In this document: positions 1 to 9,913 of the stretch, piece after piece | How the letters are laid out: each line of letters opens with the position of its first letter | How positions within the stretch are numbered: position 1 is the stretch's first letter | The notes under the pieces: model-generated | The model's input: only the letters and a program-made list of their open reading frames with translations | Told to the model about the DNA's origin: nothing | Databases searched by the model: none | Source: Caldilineaceae bacterium | Lineage (GTDB): Bacteria; Chloroflexota; Anaerolineae; Caldilineales; Caldilineaceae | Assembly (NCBI GenBank): GCA_022842065.1 | Contig: JALHQH010000057.1 | Coordinates: 14,640-78,639 of the forward strand | Direction: 5' to 3' | Length of the DNA: 64,000 nt | Made by a program: the position numbers and the translations under genes

Positions 1-668
1 GTTTGCCACTCTGCTGACACCGGAAGTGGTAGACCTGGCCATTGGCTACGCACACCTAGCCATGCCCTGAGCATCCCCTCCATTTTAATACTAGCACTAA
101 GCTGATAATTTATATTAGATTTAAATTCCACATTTTGTGCCAAAATAGCATAACGATTAGGCAAACGATCAATACTTACGCTGAGATGGGCAACACATTG
201 ATATTTTGTATTTGCCACATACTCCATCGAAATCGAAGCAGAAGCGTCGTTGCTTATACCGAAATACCAAACAGACAAGGGGTGCGAAAAATCTAGTAAC
301 TCGACAGGTCGGTAACTACTCAACCGTGAGAGCTGACGTACCCAGTTTGTTTGGCCAAGAGTACAGTATCCGTTACCTCCTCTTGCTAAGTCTGCCACCA
401 TTTGCGCTTGGTGAAAGGCGGCATTATAGTTATCGTCAGACAAGTACATACTTGCAAGCCTAGCTTGAGAAATTACATTGCTCGGTTTAAGCGTAATAGC
501 TTGTTGTATTCGTGTTAACCCCATCATTAGCTCATGTGAGCCATTATTTGCTATAAAAGAATGATAGTTAAGCATAGCGAGATTATGGATAAATGCTCGC
601 TGATAATCCTTATAATCTAGCAAAAAAATAAGCATCAGTAGAATCAGCACCCATAACTTGAGATGCAT
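1..668 (-). CDS. Membrane-anchored repeat protein of the polysaccharide cluster, 3' end outside window
   Basis: An open minus-strand frame of 222 codons runs without a stop from an ATG at 668 to the left edge, so the C-terminus is missing. It lies 16 bp after the stop of the O-antigen-ligase-type gene and in the same direction, so it is probably co-transcribed. The N-terminus (MHLKLWVLILLMLIFLLDY) is one hydrophobic segment fitting a membrane anchor or uncleaved signal. Residues 25-95 read like TPR-type helices (QQAITLKPSNVISQARLASMYL). The last 90 residues look beta-rich (NYQLSASIKMEG), like a carbohydrate-binding jelly roll. TPR proteins of this kind often accompany Wzy-type polymerases, but the exact family is not recognised. 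Base composition is AT-rich like its neighbours. Confidence 0.7.
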   Translation of the reverse strand, partial: MHLKLWVLILLMLIFLLDYKDYQRAFIHNLAMLNYHSFIANNGSHELMMGLTRIQQAITLKPSNVISQARLASMYLSDDNYNAAFHQAQMVADLARGGNGYCTLGQTNWVRQLSRLSSYRPVELLDFSHPLSVWYFGISNDASASISMEYVANTKYQCVAHLSVSIDRLPNRYAILAQNVEFKSNINYQLSASIKMEGMLRAWLGVRSQWPGLPLPVSAEWQ

Positions 669-684
669 GTTTTTTATATGCCTA

Positions 685-2121
685 TTATACTTTTGATTCA
701 CTAGTCTGTAACGTCCTATTTAGCGATTGCTCACGTTTGTATATTGTTAAAAGTGATGCTGCTAATCCAAGAAGCACCCAGAAATATAGGAAAAGAAAAT
801 CGGGGATTGCTATAAAACAAGCAAACAAGGCTAGAATGAGCGCATAAAAAAATGATAAACCAATAGTAGACAACGTGTGATCATGTGATCTTTGGTGTAC
901 TCGTAGCACAATTCTGAATATAGTCATCATTACTAGAATATAGGAGGCAAATCCAATGATACCAATGTTAGCAAGAAGCGTTGTTGCTAAATCGAAAGAT
1001 CGATTTCGACCCCAGCCTGTTCCGATAATTGGATTTTGCAAAAATACTTCTAACGTCAGTGGAATGGCTGATGTTCTTATTTGTCCTGAACCACTTTGAA
1101 GTTTGCCGATTGTATTTTCAGAAATAAATCTAATAAAATTTTCTGAGGGAATGTCAGAGTTAAAAATGATCAAGAGTGAAAGTATAATAATTATTACTAT
1201 CACCACAGAAACTAAAATGATGAGGCGGAAGAAACGTAAATTTATGGCCAGTTTGTTGATAATAAGATGAATAGTCATTACTATCAAGCCGAAGGCCAAC
1301 GTTACAATCCCAGTTGTGCTAGTTGTTAGAATTATGCCAGTAAGAGCAAGTAATAATGAAAATTCAAAAAATCTCCTTGGCACTATATAAACTTTATTCA
1401 CCCACAAAGTGACAAAAATTGCTATGTAGATTAGCAAGAAGAATGCTTGATGAGAGGGTTCCGCTGCAACTGAATTCATTCTCGGCACTCCGTAGAGTGG
1501 CACACCTGCAAACTGTATATATCCGATATGGTTATTAAACAGCCAGGAAGGATACTCCATCCCTATAAAAAATCCTACAATTTGCGTGAGAAGTCCCCAT
1601 ATTATTGTAAACAACCCACTATAGAAGAAGAAGCGTAAAGAATTAAGTAGCTTTTTTCGCGAATCTACTTTTATTAAAGTCAAAATGGGTAAAAATAAAA
1701 AGAATGTCAAATAAGTAAATGCTGTTAATTTGAATTTTCTTATGCCTAAGTCTTCCAAAACGCCGGGATTGAAGGTCTTATACTCAAAATCGAATCCGAT
1801 ATATAATATGATAGAAGCAGCTAGACTAACCAGCGCTATTAACCAGAATAACCAAATTGTTACGATAAAAACTTGCTGGATCTTAAAAATTTTAGCAATT
1901 CTTAATGGCCGTCGTACGAAATCAACAGCAAGGCTAATTAAACACAAGGCCCCAAGCAAAAATGCAGGCTGCATACCAAACTGAATAGATGGGACATTCA
2001 ACACAGAGCTTGCACTAAATGGCGTAAAAAATATAAAAATATAGTATAAAAGGTCTCGATTAAATAGGAGTAGAAACAATCCTAAAGGAAGGAGAACGTA
2101 ACCTAACGCAGTAATTTCCAT
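685..2121 (-). CDS. O-antigen ligase / Wzy-type polysaccharide polymerase
   Basis: A 478-residue polytopic inner-membrane protein with about 11-12 hydrophobic segments and a long periplasmic loop in the second half. The motif NPIIGTGWGRN near residue 365 is the typical signature of the Wzy_C / O-antigen-ligase domain (PF04932). Members polymerise or ligate lipid-linked oligosaccharide repeats on the outer face of the membrane. The gene sits between a glycosyltransferase upstream and a TPR-like anchored protein downstream, and the same cluster has Wzx and Wzz. A polymerase role is therefore more likely than lipopolysaccharide ligation, which would also be odd in a monoderm-like Chloroflexota. 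The ATG at 2121 is the only sensible start. Coding DNA is strongly AT-rich, suggesting acquisition together with its neighbours. Confidence 0.8.
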   Translation of the reverse strand: MEITALGYVLLPLGLFLLLFNRDLLYYIFIFFTPFSASSVLNVPSIQFGMQPAFLLGALCLISLAVDFVRRPLRIAKIFKIQQVFIVTIWLFWLIALVSLAASIILYIGFDFEYKTFNPGVLEDLGIRKFKLTAFTYLTFFLFLPILTLIKVDSRKKLLNSLRFFFYSGLFTIIWGLLTQIVGFFIGMEYPSWLFNNHIGYIQFAGVPLYGVPRMNSVAAEPSHQAFFLLIYIAIFVTLWVNKVYIVPRRFFEFSLLLALTGIILTTSTTGIVTLAFGLIVMTIHLIINKLAINLRFFRLIILVSVVIVIIIILSLLIIFNSDIPSENFIRFISENTIGKLQSGSGQIRTSAIPLTLEVFLQNPIIGTGWGRNRSFDLATTLLANIGIIGFASYILVMMTIFRIVLRVHQRSHDHTLSTIGLSFFYALILALFACFIAIPDFLFLYFWVLLGLAASLLTIYKREQSLNRTLQTSESKV

Positions 2122-2283
2122 TTTAATTTTGCTGCTAACATTAAGAATTTTAAATTTTTTAGATTATAAGTACAAGAAATCAAGATTCTGGGGAATAATC
2201 CTTGTGTAAAAACAGCCTTCATTCCCTAAAAACTTGGTTGCTTGTACTTAAATTAGATGCGAAAAGAATGATTGGAATCGATG

Positions 2284-3396
2284 TCACGATTTAAAAGGTT
2301 CTGCAATTTCATTATAAAGCTTCATAACCTTATCTGCAGAAATTTTATAAGTAAAGCTCTTTACACGTTCTGCGCCAATTGCGATCAAAGATTGTCTTAA
2401 CACTTCATTGCTGGATACGTCACGGATTTTTTTTGCTATATCGTCGACATTGGTTGGGTCGAAGTAAATTGCCGCATCACCGGCTACCTCTGGCAAAGAG
2501 GAGGAATTCGATGAGATGATGGGACACTTACATGCCATTGCCTCTAAAAGAGGGATGCCAAACCCCTCATAGAGTGAAGGAAAGATAAATAGGCGTGCAG
2601 AACTATATAGCGCAGCTAAATCATGATCAGAAACATAATCCAAAAATTTAACTTTTTCTGTAATGCCCAATGTTGCCGGCAACTGCATGATCCCAGGATC
2701 TAACTTGTTTACTTTGCCAACGATTGCAAGTTTTAATTGGGGTGCTTCCAGTCTCGAGAAAGCTTCAATCAAGCGCCGGATATTCTTGTATGGACGCATT
2801 TCCCCAACGGACAGAATAAACTGATCTAATCCATATTTGTTTTTTACCGCTTCGGCTTCCCATAATTGCCTCGCAAAAAAAGTTTGCTCATCGTAGCTTG
2901 GATATACGACATGGATTGGTTTATCCATTGGTGCATAGTGGTGTTCAACATCACGCTTAGTTGCTTCAGATATTGCCACCACAGCTGTAGAAACTTTTAG
3001 CAGTCTAGGTAATATATAGCGAAAGTAGTACTTTTGAACTGGCATGAATTCGGGAAATAAAACTGCAACCAGATCGGCAACCGTTATAATTTGTTTACAC
3101 ACTGGAAAAAGCATGCCCTCTGGAACCGGTGAGTAGAACAAATCGGCATTCTGCTGTGCGAGCAAAAGCGGCAGACTTGTTTGATACCACAAAAAACGCC
3201 TAAAGTTCGCTTTTGTACTAGGTTCACTTAATGATGGAGGTACCAAATTTACTTTTGTATAAAGACTTTTGAACTCATGAATACTTGTATAAGCAGTAAC
3301 ATTCTGTTTAGGGAGCAACTCGGTAACTAGGCCTTCAACATATCTGTTTAATCCACTTGCACTTACTCGATTTAATGTGACAGAATTAATTACCAT
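2284..3396 (-). CDS. Glycosyltransferase family 4
   Basis: A 370-residue cytoplasmic GT-B enzyme that transfers a sugar from a nucleotide donor to a lipid-linked acceptor in exopolysaccharide assembly. The C-terminal donor-binding half is clear: ILSVGEMRPYKNIRRLIEAF near residue 190, then FIFPSLYEGFGIPLLEAMAC containing the E-x7-E element of retaining GT4 enzymes, and SLPEVAGDAAIYFDP. The N-terminal Rossmann half carries LYSPVPEG and AISEATKRDV. Length is normal for the family. Donor and acceptor cannot be read from sequence. It lies between the O-antigen-ligase-type gene and a dead IS element that separates it from the methyltransferase, so its original operon was probably interrupted. Confidence 0.88.
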   Translation of the reverse strand: MVINSVTLNRVSASGLNRYVEGLVTELLPKQNVTAYTSIHEFKSLYTKVNLVPPSLSEPSTKANFRRFLWYQTSLPLLLAQQNADLFYSPVPEGMLFPVCKQIITVADLVAVLFPEFMPVQKYYFRYILPRLLKVSTAVVAISEATKRDVEHHYAPMDKPIHVVYPSYDEQTFFARQLWEAEAVKNKYGLDQFILSVGEMRPYKNIRRLIEAFSRLEAPQLKLAIVGKVNKLDPGIMQLPATLGITEKVKFLDYVSDHDLAALYSSARLFIFPSLYEGFGIPLLEAMACKCPIISSNSSSLPEVAGDAAIYFDPTNVDDIAKKIRDVSSNEVLRQSLIAIGAERVKSFTYKISADKVMKLYNEIAEPFKS

Positions 3397-3541
3397 CTCT
3401 GGCTACTCCTCAGTTTATGTCCAGTAAAAAAGTGAAAGTCTTTAGAAAACCAATCGAGGATTTGGTAATTCTCTCAGAGTAGCCGTGAATTTTAATTACT
3501 TTCTGCGCTTTACTGTATATAAGTAATCTACTGTGTATTTA

Positions 3542-4401
3542 GAGCGTATTTGAAAAGTCCAAATCAGGTAGTAATGCGGCGCAACATGGTATGAATGGAA
3601 GCGAGATAAATCATGCCTTCACTACTGTGAGTGCAGCGTTCATCGTCCTTGCTGAGGCGACAGTAACGACCCAGCCAGGCGAAAGAACGCTCCACCACTC
3701 CGCGCCATGGCAGAACGACGGAGCCTTGCTGGCTAGGAGAACGCTTGACCACATCAAGGGCAATTTGTAGTGCATCGCGCAACCACTCAACCAGGCCGTC
3801 CTTTTCGTATATGTCGTCCGCACAGATGAGCGGAGGGTAGTGACGGTTTCGGTGACTTTGCCTAGGACGCGCTTGGCACTATGATAGTCCTGAATTTTGG
3901 CAGCGTAGACCACAACATCGAGCAAGTTGCCGAGGGTGTCCACTACAATGTGGCGTTTCGGGAACCTCCTGGGTGCCATTGGCTTAGGTCGTTTTGACGC
4001 TTTGGCTGTCGATCATGACCGCACTGGGATCAGGCATGTGCTCTTGTTACATCCGGTCATACCGCCAGAGCGCTGCGTTCAAATCGCGCCACGTGCCGTC
4101 AAGGCACCACTTGCGAAAGTGATAGTAGACGCTGTTTGAATTGAGCAAATCATGAGGCACATTCCCCCAGTCGACCCCGTTGAGCACTTCACTCAGTTCC
4201 AATTTCATCGACCGGCCCAGCGGATTCTGGGTCAGTCGATCTTCCTGCTGCGGTTCGAGCCACGCTCACTAGCGGTTGCCTTTTAGGCGCATTAAATCGC
4301 TTGCGTATGCTTGCCGTTTGGGTGACAATGTCTTTCTCCGGTTTGGTAAAATGGTTGCTTTCCACCTTTATTTTACCAAACCGAACTTTTTAAGTACACT
4401 T
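3542..4401 (-). mobile_element. Degenerate IS5-family insertion sequence
   Basis: The element is bounded by imperfect terminal inverted repeats: left 3542-3560 (gagcgtatttgaaaagtcc) and right 4383-4401, about 15 of 20 positions matching. Both sides are flanked by TTA (3539-3541 and 4402-4404), matching the 3-bp TNA target duplication of several IS5 subgroups. Length is about 860 bp, typical for the IS1031/IS427-like groups. The transposase inside is broken, so the copy cannot move on its own. It inserted directly downstream of the methyltransferase gene and may disturb transcription into the glycosyltransferase. Confidence 0.75.
3564..4300 (-). pseudogene. IS5-family transposase remnant
   Basis: Minus-strand pieces of one DDE transposase are spread over three frames. 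The first carries PSAVMIDSQSVKTT, containing the first catalytic Asp, and is cut by two in-frame TAA codons. The second carries KRHIVVDTLGNLLDVVVYAA with the second catalytic Asp. The third carries VVERSFAWLGRYCRLSKDDE, the IS5-type C-terminal signature with the catalytic Glu. All three acidic residues survive but not in a single frame. Some IS5 subgroups use one programmed frameshift, but two stops plus two frame changes point to decay. Confidence 0.8.
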
Positions 4402-4416
4402 TTAGAAATAGCCGGA

Positions 4417-5304
4417 CTATTTCTTCAATTCAATGCAAGCAACTGATCGAGCAGCAACTGCTCCATCAGGAGCTAAAAACTTTGTAGTAAGTAGATCATT
4501 GTACTCACAATCAGCAGATTCACTCTCTGTAGAAATTTGCCAACCATCTTGATTATATCGATAGTAAGCGATATCTTGAAGGTTACCATTGAATGTTTCA
4601 ATCAGTTGACTAAGTGTAGTGCGATCAAATTGCTGTAACCAATTTAAGTTTTGAAAACGACCAAAGGGAACAGTAATTAGCAACTTTCCGGTAGGCTTCA
4701 GCAATCGACGCAACTCTTTGATAACAAATTTGTAATCCTCATGCTTTTTTTCACGATACATAGCATTATCGGTGTAAATTATGCTATTATCCATTCCTAT
4801 GTGTTCAATCGTAGAAATGCAGACAATCTCATCAAATAACTCATCACGCAAAATTGTGCTACGCAAATCCCCGTATACATAAGAAACATTAGCGTTAGGG
4901 ATAGTGTTTTCTCCGTTTGGAGAAAGTGTATAAATTACAATTTGTTTTTGCGATAAATTAGAGTGTGTTAGTAAGTACTCAAAATTTAATGTTGAACCTG
5001 CGTCTAGAAGGGTAGCAACATCAGCAGATAATCTTGATAACACCCAAGGATATTCTATAACACGTTCATCTAAACGATATCCATAACCTTTTGGAAGGGG
5101 TTGATTATATTTAAACAATTCAAGCAAGTTTCTATCATAAACTAATTTGCCCAACTGCTCTCGACAGTAAACCCCATAACCCTTTGTGCCTGTTTTTCTA
5201 CCATTAACAAGGTAAAAAGATGTAAGTGCACGATGGATAACAAAGTCTAGGGATGTTTTTTGTGCAATTCTTCCTGATCTTGTAACAAAAAAACCATTGT
5301 TCAT
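4417..5304 (-). CDS. SAM-dependent methyltransferase-like protein (DUF268-type)
   Basis: A 295-residue soluble protein of a class I methyltransferase-like fold. VATLLDAGSTLNFEYLL near residue 95 occupies the place of the glycine-rich SAM loop, although the usual GxGxG is poorly kept. FDEIVCISTIEHIG near residue 160 and LLKPTGKLLITVPFGRFQN near residue 205 are typical strand 4 and strand 5 motifs. Proteins of this look (DUF268 and relatives) occur in surface-polysaccharide clusters, where they probably methylate a sugar or the chain end. Its stop lies 16 bp from the IS5 end. Catalytic activity is an inference because the SAM loop is weak. Confidence 0.7.
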   Translation of the reverse strand: MNNGFFVTRSGRIAQKTSLDFVIHRALTSFYLVNGRKTGTKGYGVYCREQLGKLVYDRNLLELFKYNQPLPKGYGYRLDERVIEYPWVLSRLSADVATLLDAGSTLNFEYLLTHSNLSQKQIVIYTLSPNGENTIPNANVSYVYGDLRSTILRDELFDEIVCISTIEHIGMDNSIIYTDNAMYREKKHEDYKFVIKELRRLLKPTGKLLITVPFGRFQNLNWLQQFDRTTLSQLIETFNGNLQDIAYYRYNQDGWQISTESESADCEYNDLLTTKFLAPDGAVAARSVACIELKK

Positions 5305-5530
5305 TTAGATTAAAAACCTTTAAATATTTACCTGTCTTCTGGCGTAATAGAAAGTAATTAGACTTGTTCTCTATTAATTTTGCCTTGGTGTAAGCACAAG
5401 TGCTGACCCACTGGACGAAGCTTATAAAGGAACAACTCTATTGTTGTAAAATTTATTATTTTCTAATAAGGAAAATGATAATTATCAGAAATAATCTTAG
5501 CTTTACAAGTATTATATATCGAGCTTAGTT

Positions 5531-6796
5531 TTATTCTGCTAAAATTTCTTTTATAATGACCAGATGAATGATCGTATTTACAACTTCGCCTATAACTAAA
5601 GAAAGCGCTGCTCCCTGCGCTCCCAACCATGGAACGAAATAAAATAATAAACTGCTAATCATTATGAGATTAAATGTTGCTATCGATGTAACCCACGTAA
5701 ACTTTCCTGCTGCTAATACGGTGTTATTTAGAGGCGTATTAAGCGTTCGAAAGACTAATGCTAACGTTAGAATCTGGAGAATAGGGATGGCCTGTACATA
5801 AGCAGGTAAAAATACTTTGATGATTATAGGTGCAAGAAAGATGAGCAAGATGCAACACAATAATCCATACACCAGTGAGCCTACTGCATAACGTACCACT
5901 AAAAAACGAACTTGCTTCTTTAAATTACTTACTAACGCTACTGAAATATGACTATATACTGACATACCAAATGCTGATACGACCAGTAAAAATGGTTCGG
6001 TCATACGAAATGCAAGTGCATAATAGCCCACGGTTTCTGCACCTAATAAATTTTTTAATATAACTACATCTAACCGTGTGTATAAAGTTACAAGAATAGC
6101 TGTCGCAGCAATAGGTAAACTATATCGGATTAACGGAATGATCTCACGAAATCGCCAAAGTGAGGGAAGAATCCTTACTTCTTTGTGGAGACGGCGCAGC
6201 AAAATTGATGTGGTTACCAATTCTGATAGAGGTAAGATTGCAATGCCTAATAGCAAGCTTGGCCTGAATACTGACATTAATGCGATTAGAATAATTGTAA
6301 TCGCATTCGTAAAAATAATAGGTGCTAGAATGTCAGCAATACGCAACCTAGCCTGGAAATAGTTAATTGCTAAGTTGCTCCATAATGAAGTTAATAGTAA
6401 TACCCCTAGCAGTACTACTTCAAGTTGAATAGAATCTTGTCGGAATCCTAAAGCAATGACAATGGTTATATAAGCTAGCGTGCCACCGATTAGCTTAGCG
6501 ACCGCAAGCGAATTGATAAATGCTTGAGCAAGTTCAACCTGGTTCTTAATTGCTAGCTCTCGTACGGCCAATGTGTCTAAACCAAAATCTGCAATAATTT
6601 TAGTAATCTCTACAACTGATAAAAGAAAGGCTAAATTACCAAAGTCATTAGGTGCGGCAAAGCGAGCGATCAAAAACATTGCTAGAACTCGTGTGCCAAC
6701 AGTCGTTCCCCGTAGCAAAATTAGCGCAGCAGTATTAGTAATTATAGGCCGACGTAATGTAGAGGTAATTGTGCTAACCAAATCTAATTTGCTCAA
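5531..6796 (-). CDS. Wzx-type polysaccharide flippase
   Basis: A 421-residue membrane protein with about 12 predicted transmembrane segments, starting after a short basic N-terminus. It matches the polysaccharide biosynthesis / MOP flippase family: LIARFAAPNDFGNLAFLLSV near residue 45 corresponds to the conserved LGPxxFGxxA region, and LYTRLDVVILKNLLGAETVG near residue 240 to the family's ...D..ilg.llg...vG. pattern. Wzx proteins flip undecaprenyl-linked repeat units outward for Wzy polymerisation. It lies directly downstream of the Wzz-type gene (57 bp gap). AT-rich coding DNA. Confidence 0.85.
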   Translation of the reverse strand: MSKLDLVSTITSTLRRPIITNTAALILLRGTTVGTRVLAMFLIARFAAPNDFGNLAFLLSVVEITKIIADFGLDTLAVRELAIKNQVELAQAFINSLAVAKLIGGTLAYITIVIALGFRQDSIQLEVVLLGVLLLTSLWSNLAINYFQARLRIADILAPIIFTNAITIILIALMSVFRPSLLLGIAILPLSELVTTSILLRRLHKEVRILPSLWRFREIIPLIRYSLPIAATAILVTLYTRLDVVILKNLLGAETVGYYALAFRMTEPFLLVVSAFGMSVYSHISVALVSNLKKQVRFLVVRYAVGSLVYGLLCCILLIFLAPIIIKVFLPAYVQAIPILQILTLALVFRTLNTPLNNTVLAAGKFTWVTSIATFNLIMISSLLFYFVPWLGAQGAALSLVIGEVVNTIIHLVIIKEILAE

Positions 6797-6853
6797 CTTC
6801 GCCTCAGAATTTTCTGCGTTCTTAAAACTCTCAAAATTTTACTTTGAAAAATT

Positions 6854-8260
6854 TTATGTCCAAAACGGTGATTTCCCTAAGTACTGTGCTAGTAACACAG
6901 AAATTATTGCAGCGAATACACCTATTACTCCCGCTGTTAATAAACCAAGAGCAAACCCAATTCCCTCCACAGCATCTACCGGCGGGACCGCCTGTGCCCC
7001 AAATCGTACTTCACTACTTGCTGCCGCCCTAGTCAAATTTAACTCTGCAACTTTGTTACTCAGCGTTTTGTAGGTTTCCCAGGCGAGGTCACGTTGTTGA
7101 GTGAGCAGTTGTTGGCGTGCCGTTTCGGCTTCTAGTTGGGCTTTGGCATCACGTAGCTGTTGATAAGCTGTACTGACCGATTGATGCTGTGTATCACCGG
7201 CTGCTTCGGGTGTAGTTGACTCACTTTGTCCTAAGCGCTTATTGCTATTGCTAACTAAGGTAGTTAAATCTTGGAGCCGTTGACCCAACGAACTAATCAG
7301 GCTTTCGATATCAGCTAACATGGAGGCTTGATTAACATCCGGTATGTCGCGCACTTCGATTTGTAAATCTTCGGGTGCCATGCTATATGCGCTCATTTTG
7401 AGAATTTGCAGGGCCACCATATTGCTCCGCGCTGCCCCCTCACCCCCTTGTTCCACTTGTGCGCGTAAAGCTTGGGCAGCTGACAACTGTTCTTGCACCT
7501 GTTGCCACTGTTCAAGAAAGGCTTCTTGCAATTTGACTTCTTGCGTGGTGTGCTGTTGTAATGCCGTTACTTGATTGGTCAGTGCATCAACGCGGTTATT
7601 CGCAATAAAAGCTTCTAAATTTGCTTGATTGGTCAAATAAGCTAGCTCTGCCGTTGCTAGCTCTGCCTGGATCGATTCCAAAACTTCATTCGGCACCTGA
7701 CCGTAGATCGTATTAACCGTGTGCACATAAATAGGTGCCCACGCATTGGCAATAGCTGCCGCTTTTTCTGGGTCATCCGACGTCACCGTAATCCGAATCA
7801 GATCACTATCACTACCGGCACCGTTTATATTGGCTAACTCCCCCTCAACCATTTCAAGCAAATTAGCGGGATTCTGCTCTTCTGTACTTAGGGTATCACC
7901 TAGTTGGGTCACGACTTCTTGTGCAATGGCCCCCGTGGAGACCAATCCGAGTAAGGCACTGCGCCGCGCACTTAGGTTAATGGTATCAAGCCCCAACTCC
8001 TCAGGATTCGTGCGAAAGCGTTCATCAAAATTAACATCGCTGACGGTGCGTACGATCGCTACATCGGCGCTGGCTTCAAATTCGGGTGGCAAAACCAATC
8101 GCATAATCATGATGCCAACCGCTGCCAAGACGACGGTGCCCAACGTAATTGCCACAATCTCGCGCCACCAACGGATCAGGACATCCAGGTATTGGCGCAG
8201 GTCAATTTCATCTTCGGCGGCCCAGGTGTCGCGTGGTTGTTCTTGTGTCTGAACGGTCAT
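6854..8260 (-). CDS. Wzz/YveK-type chain-length determinant protein
   Basis: A 468-residue protein with the Wzz topology. A cytoplasmic N-terminus containing IDLRQYLDVLIRWWREI is followed by a first transmembrane helix at residues 35-57, a long external helical region rich in Gln/Ala/Leu that should form coiled coils (about 190-290 and 320-410), and a second transmembrane helix near 437-460. No Walker A tyrosine-kinase domain is fused at the C-terminus, so any partner kinase would lie elsewhere. Family members set polymer length during Wzy-dependent synthesis. GC content is higher than in the genes downstream, so the island boundary falls about here. Confidence 0.87.
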   Translation of the reverse strand: MTVQTQEQPRDTWAAEDEIDLRQYLDVLIRWWREIVAITLGTVVLAAVGIMIMRLVLPPEFEASADVAIVRTVSDVNFDERFRTNPEELGLDTINLSARRSALLGLVSTGAIAQEVVTQLGDTLSTEEQNPANLLEMVEGELANINGAGSDSDLIRITVTSDDPEKAAAIANAWAPIYVHTVNTIYGQVPNEVLESIQAELATAELAYLTNQANLEAFIANNRVDALTNQVTALQQHTTQEVKLQEAFLEQWQQVQEQLSAAQALRAQVEQGGEGAARSNMVALQILKMSAYSMAPEDLQIEVRDIPDVNQASMLADIESLISSLGQRLQDLTTLVSNSNKRLGQSESTTPEAAGDTQHQSVSTAYQQLRDAKAQLEAETARQQLLTQQRDLAWETYKTLSNKVAELNLTRAAASSEVRFGAQAVPPVDAVEGIGFALGLLTAGVIGVFAAIISVLLAQYLGKSPFWT

Positions 8261-8433
8261 GCAATGTAACTTTCTTTTTCCTATGGATCGTCATTTATAC
8301 GCAGTGTTATTCATACGCATTATAGCAATGATTAGGTACGTTTGAATCGCTAGCATATCGCGTATACCGCAAACCAAATGAAAGCATACACAACTTGCCG
8401 CTTGTCCGTCAATTTCCTGCCAAAGCGATCACA

Positions 8434-8468
8434 AAAAAAGCTGTTCAGGATTCCTGAGCAGCTTTTTT
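8434..8468 (-). terminator. Bidirectional hairpin terminator after the UDP-sugar dehydrogenase gene
   Basis: A 17-bp stem (one G-U pair) with a single-base loop is flanked by A6 and T6 runs, so it can act in either direction. It sits 60 bp past the stop of the dehydrogenase gene and about 170 bp before the start of the Wzz-type gene, so the two are probably separate transcription units. Confidence 0.8.
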
Positions 8469-8527
8469 GCGTCACCGGTTGTGATTGTATGAGTTTGCTG
8501 CGCCTAGCTTATCGCAAACTGTACTAC

Positions 8528-9913
8528 TTATCTAATCACATGGCGTGTATCGACAATCAACGCCGCTTTGCGTGCCACTTCGTCCCACTGATAGGCATCA
8601 TGGTCGGTGGCAATCACCACACAGTCAGACATGCTCAACGCCACATCCAGATCGGTAACACCCACCATTTCCATCCCTTCATGGTGGAAAGAAGGGACGT
8701 GTGGGTCATGGTAGTAGACATGGGCACCCTTCTCTTCCAACAGGTGGATAATATCGAGGGCCGGTGACTCGCGCATGTCATCGACATTCTTCTTGTAGGC
8801 AACGCCCATCACCAGAATGCGACTGCCCTTGACGGCACGTCCCACATTATTAAGCGCATCCTGCACTTTCTGCACCCAATGGCGTGGCATCTCTGTGTTG
8901 ATCTCACTGGCCAATTCGATAAAACGGGCATTGTAGGCTAGAGTGCGCAGCTTCCATGACAAATATTGCGGGTCAATCGGAATGCAGTGCCCACCCAACC
9001 CAGGCCCAGGTGTAAATTTCATAAAGCCAAAGGGTTTGGTGGCGGCGGCTTCGAGCACTTCCCAGGCGTCCAATTCGAGCTTGTCGCACATGAGCAGTAG
9101 TTCATTGGCCAAGCCAATGTTGACCGAGCGGAAGGTGTTTTCAAAGAGCTTTACCATCTCGGCCGCATCGGGTGATGAGACCGGCACCAAGGTTTCAATG
9201 GCGGCCCGATAATAGGCCGTCGCAACTTGCAAGCAGGCCGGTGTCACGCCACCGATGACTTTGGGGGTATTGTGGGTCATCCAATCTGTGCGCCCAGGGT
9301 CCACACGTTCTGGCGAGAAAGCAAGAAAAAAATCTTCACCGACACGTAGGCCATCTGCGTTTTCAACCAGGCGTGGCAACATTACTTCCGTTGTAGTCCC
9401 AGGATAGGTGGTTGATTCTAGGACAACCACCATGCCACGATGCAAATGCCGCGCGATCTGTTCAGTGGCCGACAAAATATAAGAGACATCGGGATCACCA
9501 GTTTTGTTGAGTGGGGTTGGCACACAGATCGAAACTGCATCACAGTGGGCTAGAATGCTGTAGTCACTTGTGGCGCGTAGGGAACCTGGCGGCGTGCTAT
9601 TCTCCACTGTGGTTACGCTCGAAGTGGGTGCCAGTGTTGTGGCCTGTCCGTTTCCATTGCTCGGTGACAATGCCGCCAAGGGCAAGTCAGCACTCTGGCG
9701 GATCAAAGGCGCCAGTGTACTGGTGGCGATATCGCCGATATAGGACTCACCGCGGTTGATTGCCTCAACCTTGCGCTGATCCAGATCAATCCCCGTGACC
9801 TGATAACCAGCCTGTGCAAAGCTCACCGCTAACGGCAAGCCGACATAGCCCATTCCAATCACTGCAACATGCGCACGCCGTGATTGGAATTTTGTTACTA
9901 ACGTCTCTTGCAT
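8528..9913 (-). CDS. UDP-sugar 6-dehydrogenase (WbpA / WecC / CapL group)
   Basis: A 461-residue NAD-dependent dehydrogenase that oxidises a UDP-hexose(amine) at C6 to a uronic acid, supplying acidic sugars to the polysaccharide made by the adjacent cluster. The N-terminal Rossmann motif is VAVIGMGYVGLPLAVSFA. CVPTPLNKTGDPDVSY and PGLGGHCIPIDPQYLSWK, with the catalytic Cys, are hallmark segments. The FGFMKFTPGPGLGGHC context fits the UDP-GlcNAc/UDP-ManNAc group better than UDP-glucose dehydrogenase. Residues 74-110 are an unusual Ser/Thr/Asn-rich insertion not expected in the family. The start ATG at 9913 gives a normal N-terminus. Confidence 0.9.
   Translation of the reverse strand: MQETLVTKFQSRRAHVAVIGMGYVGLPLAVSFAQAGYQVTGIDLDQRKVEAINRGESYIGDIATSTLAPLIRQSADLPLAALSPSNGNGQATTLAPTSSVTTVENSTPPGSLRATSDYSILAHCDAVSICVPTPLNKTGDPDVSYILSATEQIARHLHRGMVVVLESTTYPGTTTEVMLPRLVENADGLRVGEDFFLAFSPERVDPGRTDWMTHNTPKVIGGVTPACLQVATAYYRAAIETLVPVSSPDAAEMVKLFENTFRSVNIGLANELLLMCDKLELDAWEVLEAAATKPFGFMKFTPGPGLGGHCIPIDPQYLSWKLRTLAYNARFIELASEINTEMPRHWVQKVQDALNNVGRAVKGSRILVMGVAYKKNVDDMRESPALDIIHLLEEKGAHVYYHDPHVPSFHHEGMEMVGVTDLDVALSMSDCVVIATDHDAYQWDEVARKAALIVDTRHVIR

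Noticed and set aside
206..463. Plus-strand open frame of 85 codons
   Set aside because: It lies entirely inside the minus-strand partial gene 1-668, which has coherent protein features and cluster context.
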